Part shown: piece after piece, positions 1 through 13,100 of the stretch
Position numbering within the stretch: position 1 is the first letter of the stretch
How the letters are laid out: each line of letters opens with the position of its first letter
From: Nepenthes gracilis
Lineage: Eukaryota; Streptophyta; Magnoliopsida; Caryophyllales; Nepenthaceae
Reading direction: 5' to 3'
Assembly (NCBI GenBank): GCA_033239525.1
Contig: BSYO01000010.1
Span: forward strand, 10,753,379-10,817,378
Length of the DNA: 64,000 nt
Made by a program: the position numbers and the translations under genes
Notes under the pieces: model-generated
The model's database searches: none
Told to the model about the DNA's origin: nothing
What the model saw: only the letters and a program-made list of their open reading frames with translations

Positions 1-940
1 CGCATCAAATGCACATTAGGGCACCAACATTCTACCTAATCCATGCATGTGCACCAACACAAAGGTACATCAGACACCACTACACTGCCTAAACTACACA
101 TGAGCACTCCCTCAAGCATATCTTGGATGCCACCATTTTGCCACAAACGTACATGAGTGCCACAAAGGCGCACATCAGGCATGCGGCTTTTGCCTCAAAC
201 ATGCATGAGCACGAAATAGGCATTCTTCAAGCGCTAGGCCTGATCCCAAAAATCCATTTCTCTTTAAATTTCATGATACAATTATTTTCAAATTGAACCA
301 AAAATCATATTAATGACGTCATAATTTAATAATGAAAATCAGGCATGACACGATCCATATAATGAGCCCATTGAGAAAAACTTATTTTCCTTGTCTAATA
401 TTGTTTTGTGTGTTTTCACTAGTTGAGAGCCTCTTTATATAGCATGAGGGGGAGCCCCTCAGCTGTCCGGCTATGTCACCAGCTTTATCGACAATTTGGC
501 AGCTTGTTAAATCTCACCTTTTCCTAGTTTGATTTTAGCTTTCAGCATTTTAGTTATTGTCATGTCAGGTGTGTCACACACACCTTTTCCTTTCTCCTTT
601 GGTAATTGTTGCCGCCAATCACTTTTTCAAGGATATAATCCATCCTTCCTTTTTTAAATGCCACTTCAACATTTTTTTATTTTTGCTTTTCATTGCTATA
701 AACTAGCAGTTCTGATATGGAATTAGAACAAGTTCACTGCAATTCATTTATGTTTTGATAAGCATATAACTCACACTACAAAGCTTACTAACTAGATGTT
801 CAAATGCTAACAATATGTTATCAGCCCTAATTACTTTGCAAAGAAGTAGCTAGTACAGGTTATGATAAGCTCAGAAAATTAACAATCAAACCTAAGCATC
901 AGAGTTGTAGATGTATAGTTGCGAAGAATCCTTAGCATAC
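1..940. other. Part of SSADH intron 12
   Basis: No exon or intact element was recognised. Bases 1-230 repeat loosely around words such as ACATGAGCAC, GCATGC and CCTCAA, possibly the edge of a degenerate tandem repeat continuing to the left. Confidence 0.5.
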
Positions 941-1007
941 CTTCCTGAACAATAACTCTGTTAGCACATACACATGTTTGTCCACTATTACGGAACTTAG
1001 CTGCAAG
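941..1007 (-). CDS. ALDH5F1: SSADH exon 12 (residues 321-342, catalytic Cys)
   Basis: It reads [17 protein letters not shown] and then VIVQE, and ends in phase 1 at GTATGC. The nucleophile is the first Cys of TCVC. Exon 13 (expected to begin near GIYDKF) is not found in 1-940, so intron 12 runs off the window. Confidence 0.95.
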
Positions 1008-1096
1008 CTGCAAAAAATTACTATGTGGTTACTGAAGAAGAAATTTGGGGGAATAGCCTAATTGGGAATGAAAGATCTAAAAATGTTAATGGAGGA

Positions 1097-1143
<47 letters not shown>

Positions 1144-4100
1144 TCATGATTCTGCAGAACACCAATGTGAAGCACAGTAGGCAACCACTCAGAAATAACC
1201 CAGCACAGATACTCACAGCAGATGTAAAATTTGGGACATAGAATATGGAGCGTGCAGAAAATGCACACACTTTCAAACACTGCCCAAGCTTTTTCATCAT
1301 TTTCCTTCGATATTTTTCTTAATGCGTGCAATAGGAAGCTTATTTAAACTTCCTAATGGATAGTTTTCTGGAATATAACTAATCATTAAAGTTCAAAAAG
1401 AATATCACACTGGCAAATGTAAGCAGAAATTTATAATTTTGTTAATCTAGAAGTATATGATGGTCATTTCACAATGCTTTCTACTAAATTAGCCAAAATT
1501 CTCCGTCTTAATTTCACGGATTTTTGTAGTACATGGGGAAAATGAAAGACTTTATTCAGTCAGCACCATCCTAACTTGGTTTTGCATTTTCCTTTCATCT
1601 GTGGAAAAGTTTGTATAGAACTCACAGCTCTGCAATGCTTTTTCAAACTAGGGATCTCTCTTTCTCCGTCTAAGTTTGATGATCCTCCCTTTTGTTTATC
1701 ACCCTGTCCACTTCCCCCATCACAGTACCCAAGAAACAAAAACAACCACAATCCATGGTGCCTGTGGATTGTTGTCCACCCCGTTGAAGCTAAGTAGTTG
1801 TGGCAGTTATTTTGTAAAGGATGACAAGTCAAGAAAATTATGCTATATGGCCTTTTTTTTAGGATTACTGCCCTATTTTCTACAGACTACCCTTAGAGTT
1901 TATGCATGCATGCACCTCTAGAAGCTTATGAAATCATCCAGTGACAACCTTCCCTTTCCTTCAGTGGAAACTGGGATTTGCTCAGGAGATGGGTCATGAC
2001 ACAGAAGTCCCTCTCTCAAGGGCATGCTCTGAGGAACCCAATATTAAAAGGAAAATGTGTGGTATTGTAGCATTTTTAAAATGATTAGCTTCAACAGAAG
2101 TGAAAGGTTGCTCCATTTTGATTTGAAAGTCACAGTATTAAACCACCAAAACAGTCCATCCACAATATAAGGGTAAAGTTGCATTCGTCTTGGCCCTCTC
2201 CAAAGCCCAGAATACAAGTACTTCATGTGTTGGGCTACCAAAATTTTTGTAGTAGCACATTTCCTATAACAAAGTTGCTGATCAAAATTTGTTAAAAGAA
2301 ACTGATTAAGTCCTTCCACAAAGAACTATCTCCATAAACCACTATTTAAATTGTAAAATAACATCAGATGTACATCTTATTCATGAAACAACATTTTCTT
2401 GAATACGTTATTCGCTATGATTGCTTCTTAGAGCATTGTAAACTTATTGCGATAATAAAGTATTAGGCCCATCCATTTCTTTTCAAAATTAAATAGGTTC
2501 TTTTTTATTTTTGTTGGCTATAATAGATCTAAATGGTGGTGAAAATGAAATTAAGTCCTGAATCTACATCATTAGATGACAAGAGGAGCACATGAAACCA
2601 GGCAAGCTAATTTTATGAATTACTGGGAAAAATCAAGTGAAGACAAAACTATTGTTGCTATTGCCATAACTTACAGTTCCTCTCACTGCCACATCCAAGT
2701 CTGCATCATCAAATATTATGCAGGGTGCATTGCCACCAAGCTCCAGAGACACCTACTGGCATTGTTAAGAGCAATTAGCAAGAATGGTAGATGCCTCTAG
2801 CATATCATATCAATTTGACAGCTCATACATACCTTTTTGACAGTCCCGGCAGCACCAGCCATCAACTTCTTTCCAACAGCAGTTGAGCCTGTAAATGTAA
2901 TCTTCCTTACCTGAGGAAACACCAAGCATAGTCGATTGTGCATTGTTCTGACTTCACTCTTCAAGCAAGGAAATTCATATGATGAACCAGTCTCATTCTA
3001 GACTTACAAACCTTCGTACTGTTGAGTAACGCATCCCCAATCTCTGGAGCATTGCCCATAATGACATTGACCACACCCTAGGTGATGCCAAGACTAAGCC
3101 ATTAGAAAGAGAAAATATAATCCACAACCTTACCAAAGAAAATCCTATAATTTTCAGCAGACTCTTGAACAAAAAGCAAAACAAGCAAGGGGAAAATACA
3201 GTCACATATTACATGACAATATGACAAAGGAGTTCATAGCAGAACCCAATCATAGTGAACTGATTAAGACAATTTCACCTCAGAAAATCTTTACCGGGGG
3301 TATTCCAGCTTGAAGAGATAGCTCTGCTGCTGCTAAGGCTGTCAAGGGAGTAAATTCAGATGGCTTTATGACTACCGTGCAACCACTAGCAAGTGCTGGA
3401 CCAGCCTGACACAAATATGGAGAAAAGCAAATTGATTGGTAACTAAGGCAGGGGACTTGGATTATTCATAAATTGTCAAGGCAGCTAGTTAACTAGGATG
3501 CAACTCAATTTCACAGACCTTCCTTGTAATCATTGCCAATGGGAAGTTCCAAGGTGCAATTGCTCCAACCACCCCAACAGGCTGCATACATAATTTTTAT
3601 TCATTAAGCATACAACAAGTTATTGTAAGGATGCAGTTGACATTGACAAATAACAAGTATGATATACACATATGACACCCATGTTGAATGCTTAAACAAG
3701 ATATTTTCAAGGTAAAAGGATAAAAATTTGATAGGGGAATGAGAGAACACAATATTAAAGGAAATGTTTTCTCCAGTTTTGAGGGCAAGGAATACCGATA
3801 AATTTCCATACATATACTAGTAAAGGATAGCCCCAATGCAAGAGGCTTCCCACATTACTGGCTTTGGGAATGTCCAAATATACATTTACTAATTTATTGC
3901 TCAAAATTTTAGGAGGGGCAATGCTCCACAAACCATCATCCTTAGCAACTTCACCAATGATAGAAGCCATCTCAACATTAACACCCTTTTTTCACTCTTT
4001 TTCCTTTTCACTCTCTTCTTGCATATCAAAGTCTCAGACAACTGCCATTCAGACGTCACCTACTATATAAACCTTATTGTGTTAAATACATTCTATAATA

Positions 4101-7100
4101 GAGATAAAAGATGTTGCAAAACTGTAGAAACCCACTACATGTGAGAGTGATTCTATCCCATTGAGGAACCACAAAGCTTCATCATACCAAAAAAATTTAT
4201 CACCTGCTTCAGAACAAATAACCGACGATCAGATAGTGTGGCTGGAATTATATCTCCATAGACTCGTTTTGCCTCTTCTGCAAAGAACTCAATAAAGCCA
4301 GCACCATAGGCAACCTGTGATTGAATCCTTTCAGTATTTTGTAATAGACAGTGACAGGACTACACCAATACCTGTCATTGGAGCTCTTGGAAGCAATGAT
4401 ATTACCTCACCCAACGCTTCTTTCAAAGGCTTTCCCTGCTCTAATGTTATGAGTTGTCCAAGCTCATTTTTATGTGCAATCATCAAATCATACCTAGAAA
4501 CTCATTTTAAAAAAAAAAAAAAAAAAGATATATTAACAAAAAGGAACAAACTGTAACATTTGAATACACCCATCCAGTGATTAGAAAATTAGCTAGATCA
4601 GTAGTCCAGTACTCTAAATTTTGTTGGTTCCCCTGGCAAGAGTTAGTTGAAAAGAGAAAATAGAGAGCAGGCAACAATTTGTCTTTGTCATATTAACTCT
4701 AAATGCACTATCCTTTATTTGTAACAAACAATTAAAAGCCATGTGTATATAAGAGAAAATCAGAACTGAGAAAAATTTGCTAAAGAATTGAGGGAACAAT
4801 ACCATTTAACACAGATATGCAGTCAATCAAAAGAACTGAAAATCATCAACTGCTATAAAGCTACAGTTAAATTACAACATTCATCTTAGGTTTTAAAGCT
4901 GCACAATGCATACTACAAGAAGGACTAGGTAGCAAAAACATCACTTGAGCCAGGTTAAAAGTTTGTGCAGGTGATTCAGGACATTTAGGTTAAGGGAAAT
5001 TGGATATTTTTTGTGAGAGGGTTGTATTTAGAGGTGAGAACCAGAGCTGAAATTATGGTTTAGGGCACTACAATTAGACATAAGATAATGAATTTAGACC
5101 ATAGAATTACACTAAACATATTATAAATGAAGTGAGTCCGCAAAGTCAGACTGCGGTATTTTCAAGCATCACTCACCTAGAGTCCACAGCCATCACACCA
5201 GTGGGTAAAATTGCATCACACAACATAGAGAGAGATGAAAAAAAAGCTGGGTTAATATCTTCGAAATAAATCTTCATCCTATTATAGAGCAAGTACCACT
5301 ACATATATAGAGTAATAACTTCCAAAGCATGGAAAATAAATTAGGCACCAATGAAAAATGAGAGAACTTATCTAATTTCTAACAGCTCTAAAATCCACTA
5401 CATAAAGCCCATGGAAATGCTAATCCATTGGCAAAAAGTAAACCATATAAATGCCTAAGAGAGTTGCAGTATTACGATAATGCCCTTGATGATAAGTACC
5501 AACCGTAAACAAAAGCAATTCTCTTCAATTTATGAAGTGGCGGAAAACTAGGAACAAGATGCAGATAGTCAAAATTAACAAAAAAATAAATGCATTGAAG
5601 TGAAACCTCATCTCTTCTTTTCAAGTAGTAGTGATATGTGAATGGCCTATTCTTTGACCAACTGGTTCAACTCATCTAGGAATATGAAATCAATGGCAAC
5701 ATCTTTCTCTATAACTAGCAAATCCTTAAAAATAACAGAAATCCTTCAAATTAATAGGAACCTCAACAAGAATTTAGTCACCTTTCTTTTTATTAGGTTG
5801 CAGCATCATTGTCTTTCTTCTCAGCCACTAAAATGCAAGTGTATCATCTTGGCCGCCTAATTTTTCTACTACTTGATTCCTTGCTTAAATTTTTTCTGAG
5901 CAGTCTACAAATCAGTAGAGCAGTCTGGATCTTTATTCAGTATTGACTTGTAAGATCACGATCAGTAACCCCTTCTTCCACTCGATTAAGCATTGATTCA
6001 CACTCTTTTGTCCTTGTACAACAATCTTCATGAGTATACTCACTCAAAATAAGATTGAGTACTAGTTTTATGGGTACTTAGGTAGAGATGGATGAAAATA
6101 TAGGTATTAGTATCAGTATCGGTTGCAACTGTGAGATCCCGATCTCGGATATGATAATTATGGAGTAATTATGTAGATGATAATCCTCGTTAGACTTAAG
6201 AATAAGGAAAAAATTGGATACCGAAGCAAAATGAGGCGAAATAGGCAAAAGTGGGTCGGCGCCTGAAGGCCGCTCGAGCACCCACTTAAGCACAAAAATG
6301 CGAAAGTTGCGCTCGAGGGCCGCCTAACGCGGAGCGGGAGCGGTGCAAGGCTACGAGGGTGGCACTCAACCACCACTCGAGCGCCAACCCAAGCACCAAA
6401 ATGCGAGAGTGAGCGCTCAAGGATCGCTCGACTAACGCTCGAGCACCAGCTATGCATCCCTCACGTGACCTGCTTTTCCTTCGTTTTTAAAGGGATTTGG
6501 GGTGTTTAGGGGGCAAAACCACAACGATAGAGAACGAGAGGAGAAGAGAGAAAGGAGGGAAAAAGAGAAGAGGAGAAATCATCTGTTCCGATCCGATCCA
6601 AGTAAAAATAACTGTAGATCGAGCTCAGGCAAGTGTACTTTAAACGTTATTTATCGTTTTTACAGCTTTTCAGTATCCCTAAATTTGTATTTTTTCTCTA
6701 AAATCATGTTTATCCATGTTCAGTATAAATAAAGCATGTTTCTCCTAATTAATCGAACAGATTTCATGTTTATCTATATGTACTGTCATATGTAGCTTCC
6801 ATTTCATGTATATACATGTATTTGGTATCTGTTTTATGTCCGGAAGATTCTGCGAAACCCTAAGCACGAAAATTGAGGATTTGGTGTCTAAAATCCATAA
6901 TTTTTGACATGAAAATGTTGATTTGTAAAGAGGTAATATCCATGTCATGATTTGCATCTGAAAAATTTACATGGAATTATACTGTTGAATTACTATGAAT
7001 TTTTGAAGCAATCTGAAGGAATATTTGTGTAATTCTGACTAGCTTCCTGAAGAACGATAAGCTATAAGCTAATAAATAAGAAAATTATTTTTGATTCTGT

Positions 7101-10100
7101 TAACTAGAACCTAGGACTGATGTACAATCAGGTAAGGTTCTCCGACATACCTTAGAACATTATGGTGGTAATCGAGGATAACTCTATCCATGGGGTTATA
7201 CATGATCCGCCTTTCCTCAAGACGTTAGCCTAGAGGGTAAAATTTTTGATAACCACCGACCTTCGGGAGGTATTTGTACATAATCCACCAACATTCGGGA
7301 GGTATTTGTATATAATCCCGCCATAAGGGATATTCTTGTACTTGTTACTAGCCTTGATTGTGTGCGTAACACAATTTATCCTCGATTATTCGCCCCCTCG
7401 GCTAGTAGGGTCCATTAGTTTGGTCCTAAGAAGGGATTTCTAGAATCTTCAAAGTTTAACACCGGCTTCTGATTTCCGAATACCTATTTTATTGATTTAT
7501 GATTTCCGAAGTGAGTTTATATTGAATTATGCTTTCTCATGTTTCCATGTACCTCTCTACTCTCGAATATTTCCATGTTTCTGTTCATCTGTACTAATGT
7601 TATATATGAAAACATTATATTTGCATATTTTTACTGTATCTTGCTGGGCTTCGACTCACTGTTTTGTTTTTTCCCCCTCCAGATGAGACGGTAGAACTAG
7701 TTCCCAACGAGAAAGAATAGATAAAGCATAGCCGGCAGACTCTGGAAGACTTCAAGCTATTTTGAAGGCCTTAGGAAGATTAGCTTGAATGAAATTATCT
7801 GATTTTTTTGGATAAACTATGTATATGAAATGTATGTTATGAATGTGATGAAATAATCAAGTATGCTTCCGTAAGTATATATTTTAGATATAGTTCTGCT
7901 TCCGTTATATGTTTTCTGGATTTGTACAGGTCCTAATCGGCATCACTATTCTGAATTTTGGTATAATGGATAGGAAAGTTGAATGTAAAGCTGTGGGGAT
8001 TTATACGGCACCTGATGATCCTGTGTCAGTGATGAAAATATGTGTGATGGATATTATTTTGTATATTTGCAGGTTTTATTCAGGTTTCATATTTCAATTT
8101 AGCCCAATTTTAGGGGAAGCTCTATCCGTTTTCCCTTAGAACTTTAACTTGAAATTTAGGTTTTAGTTTCTATATTTGTGTTAACGGAAATATTTGAGGA
8201 CAAAAAAAAAGATCTGTTCCGTCATAGTAGCCATATCATTATATTACATATTAGGCAATACAGATCAATATCAGATAAAATGAGAAAAAAATTTTGTCTG
8301 ATAATCATAAGATGACAAGAATATATCGGCCGATATATCAATTAAATATTTGTTCTATTGGACAATAGTTTGAATATCAATTAATATTTTAAATATCGGC
8401 TGAAATATCACGATATATCACAATTATGACAATATATTACAATATTGTCACTATCGGAGAATATTGGTATTGGGAGGGCCATCTATTCTTTCATTGTAGT
8501 TTAAACTTCAATATTTTCGTGAGTTGACCATCATTATCCTATCGTGTTCAATAGGTCTACATCTATCAATAAGATCCCCAAATTAAGAAATATGATCAAG
8601 AACATATTACCTTGTTCTAGCATATAATCTCATCCAATTCTTCAATCTTCTCCAATAGAAACTCATCTTTCCACGATCATAGATTGCCCAAGTCATGAAA
8701 TCATCATGGAGAAGCCAACATTAATGTCAATACTAATGCGTGACAGCTTGGTTATGAAAAATTGGATTTTTTATGAGAGTGAGTAGGGTTTAGAGGTGAG
8801 AAAGGTTCTGGAATCAAAAAGAAAAAAAAAATGCAAGTGAAACAATCCCTAGAATTTGACTAGGGCTTCTCTGCATGGCTATCATCTGGAGGCATCACAA
8901 AAATGAGGCAAAATTGCACCACACAACTCCACAGAGAGCCAAATTACTGGAAAGATATATCTAAAACAAATCTTCATTGAGGATATTAAGCTAACAAGAC
9001 GTAAGGAAAATATATTAGGAATCCTAATTACAATACAACAGCCCTAGGGAATTACAGAAATACTGTTCTGCCCATAATCCTCTTTAATTAAACTAAAGCA
9101 ATTACCAGCTTTGTCATGATCTCTTAGTTTTCAGCATCATTCAGAGAGCAATCAGCATCACCTACTTATGATCCTTTACAAAATATTCGAGATTTAAGGA
9201 CAGCCTATGCATATTAGTTGGAAACTTGGGATCTAACAGGAGAGGACAAAGTTCAACAACTAATCTGTGCTTGTGCACATTTCAACCAGTTGACATACAC
9301 TCTTTTAAGTTCTGACTTCTTTGGCATGCTCACAAATTTGACAGACATAACAAGTTTTCATGGCAGCATACAGCTCATAAACATTAAATCAAACACAGCA
9401 TTATGCACCACATTCATGATTCAACTGAATAACTGACATATATAAGAAAGAACTGTTTGTACCACTTCCGCAAGCATTTGCTCCTGTCTACTGCTGTGAG
9501 TTTGCTCCAAGCTGGACAGGATAAACACCAGAACGATGTCCCAGGAATATTCCATTTTTAGTCAGCAAATCATAAATTGCAAGAAATAAAAAAATGCATC
9601 AACTTATTACATCACATTACTTGCAATGAATATGCACCACTACTCAGAAAAACAATCGCATCAATTTTTGGGACTCTTTGAATACCTTGATCTATAATAA
9701 AACAACAGTGGTTTTGTCTTATGCAAATTTTCAGTGTGTCAACCCAAAGGCTTCAATGCAGCGTGGTATCCAAAGTTTGAATTTGGAGCGTTACAGAAAA
9801 AAATAAACAAGTTGCCAAATTGTAAAAAGCCCTCAATACTCCCAAATAATATGTGCAAATAAAACATTTAAAGTTCAAACTATGTTCCATGAAGAAGGAT
9901 TTGATGGAGTTTGTCAAACAATACAACAATTGTCAAATCTATGGCAATGTTCCCAAGCAACCCCACATGGAACTTCAAGCTTTGTAAGCCCACATAGGGC
10001 CATAGGCCATTTGCACAATGGGGGCTAGTTATACTCGGTCAATTTCCTCTAGTAACAGGTCAAAGAGAAGTTATTATCATTGTAGTAGACTACTTTACAA

Positions 10101-13100
10101 AGTGGGTAAATGTCTCTCCTTTGGCTAAGATTATAAAGCAAATTGCAACAGAATTCATCTACCAAAATATTATCTATGGATTTGGGATACCGGAGGTTAT
10201 AATAACTAACAATGGAACTTAATTCTCAGGAAAAAGTTCGCAAAATATTATAAAAGCCTGAGTATTCAATTGGTTCACACATCAATCTCATACCAATAAA
10301 CAAATAAGCAATTACAGGTGACAAATCAAATAATAATTAATGGCTTAAAGACTAAATTAGATAAAGCTAAAAGTGCTTAGATAAACTCCTATATGTAGTC
10401 TAGGCCTACCGAATGACTCCAAGAGAACCGCCTTGAGAGACACCTTTCAATTTATACTATGGAACGCAATTAATGATGCAAGTAAACATAGGATTGCCAA
10501 GCTACTGGATGAAAACTTTTGTACCAAATCAAAATTCTTAACTCCTTAGAAAGAATTTGGATTTCTTAGAGGTAACTAGAGAAGTGGCTCACATTTGAGC
10601 AGCAACCCGTTAGCAAAGAGTCGGTCAATATTATAACAGAAAGGCAAAGGTGCGAATAATCAAAGTAGATGACTTGGTGTTAAGGAACATCAAGGCTATC
10701 GAAAAACTTAAATAAATTATTTCCGACTTGGAAAGAACCATTCATAGCATCAACTACACTACGTAATGGAGCATACAAATTACATATCCAAAACAGAAAT
10801 CTAGTCCCGTGCACTTGGAATGTCCTACACCTTAAAAAATATTATCAATGAAGAGACCAACCTAGGAATTCAAAAATACGCCCTACCCCTCACTTTGAAG
10901 TGCTTGTATGATATAAATTACTTTATGCGTTATTAATAAAGATTTTTAATTAAATTTCTGCAAATTTGCATGCATGTATGTTGTAAATAACAAAATATTA
11001 ACACAGCTGACCCTAAATCTGACAATTGGTTTCAATACCTTCACTGTTAAATACATCGACTCAAATGAGTGATTATGGTGTAGGTTCAATGAAACCACAT
11101 GGCCTCAAGCATGGTCATGCACTATAAATTCAATAAGACTCGGGAGCTTGAGAACTAAATGTTTAGTACATTTTTGAGAGGCCGAGTATCAGGCAGACTG
11201 AGGTTTATCAAGACTTGACTATTAATAGTCACGCGACCTATTAATCCTTAGGGAATGCTACATGCATATAAGTGACGATGAACCCTTCAATAGGATATGC
11301 ACAATCAATCATATGATCAAGGATGAAGATTTTCTCTCACCAGTAACGATAGTCTAAAGACTTAGCTAGAAATCAATTCTAGCATCTCATGATTAAAGAT
11401 CTAAAGAATATACTTGGGGGCTCTGCCCCTCAATCTACATCCATAAAAGCAAAAATGATATATGGAGGTGAAAAATCTAGGAGATATTCATTGAAGAGCA
11501 AATTATATCATCTTATTACAAAAATGTGGCACCAAATTAGAATTTAAAGAACTAAAATTAATTAGCAATCCTATAGCTAACACTCAGAATCAGAAATTGG
11601 AACTTGAGGATTTGATAGATCCTTAAAATAACTCTTGAATTTGAAATAGCTCTAGAATTCCTCATATCCAAACAGCAAATAGGGAAGCCAGCAGCCACTA
11701 GAGAAGCTAGCCTCCTACAAAGATTGATACCTTTGTTAAATCAGATATCAAGTAAATAACCAAGTTCCTCCGGTCAAATACTCTTCCTCAATGACTCCTC
11801 AAGCCATACGCAATCTTCTTGTAGTCCATCTATGATGCTCAACCAGATAGACACATTGTTCTGCTTCAATAGCTCTATTTTTTATTGAAATGGCCCTATC
11901 CTCAACAACAGTAGCTTGATCTATAGAATCTTGAGTTGTGTTAGTCCATTCGGTCAATTCTTTCTCCAAATAGATCAATCTATCCTCAGGGATCAGTGCT
12001 TTAGCGTCAACAGCCACGGCTCTGCGCTCCAAACTCCTAATACTGCTTGATCAATGTAAGACATGGACAGGCAAGCAATTTCTCGATCTTGAAAGTACAC
12101 CTTGAATCTTACTTGATTCACCAAATCTTCGAACAACCAAAAAAGTGAATTAGTAATGCAAAAATAAATGACTGTAAATTAGAGGGAAAAAAAATACCAT
12201 TCAGGTCCAAACATCTACTCTAGCAATGAAATTTGATGAAAATTTAGCAATATTAGGGTTTAAAGAGGATGAATGCCTCCAACAAAGGAGTGGCAAGACA
12301 GGACAAACCAAGGAAATTTCAAAACCTAAAGCTCCTTGGGAAGCTTTAGACTCCTTACAACTCAGAGAGGAAGATACCAACTAAATCTTAGTCACCCTCA
12401 CAATGCAGATATTATTCAAATCACCTTTTGATTCCAATGAAGATGCTTAAGTAAGTGGATCATTCACTGCTGGTTCAATCGAAGGAGGGTCAAATAATAG
12501 AAATCTTATATTCAATAATAATAAGAGCAGGAACTCTCAGCACACTTTTACAAGCAGAGCAATGCAGAGAGATGCACTCTTCATTTGATAAAATAATTGG
12601 GATTCTCTCTTCGCCATGCAAAATAGGTGGGTCCTTTAAGGACCTTACAAGAGAAAAGATGAGGGCTAGAGTTGAAAAATGTGCAGCTTCCTCTGCTCTC
12701 ATCTTGGCCCTTACTTCAGCAATGCAACCCTTAAAAATCACATCAACAACTTTTAACACATCAACATTAGTTGAAGAAGCCGGTGAAGTTGCCAAACAAT
12801 TGCTAGATTGATAAAAGTCAAAATGAGTCTTAGGAGGAGAACCTAGCAAAATTCCCTTTCTACTTTTCAAAGGAGGCAAGTCAGCAATAATATGACCCCT
12901 AAGAACAACAAACCAATTTACAGTGTCTAAAGTAGTGAGGGTGATAAAACCTAGTGTTGTGCAACTTGGAAGCATTTTCTTCACCAAATCCGACCAAGAC
13001 TTAGTAATAGAAAGTTCATTCTCAAGCATTGAACCAAAAAAAAAAAAACCTAGGTTAACATTACCCTAATTGTTAGACAAAACCCAATCATTTAAAGCTT

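Noticed and set aside
1058..1331. ORFs with (TH)n runs
   Set aside because: Translation of the GT microsatellite.
12455..12811. 118-codon ORF on the plus strand
   Set aside because: Mirror of the 179-codon aORF segment of Tat-1 on the minus strand, with no recognisable domain.
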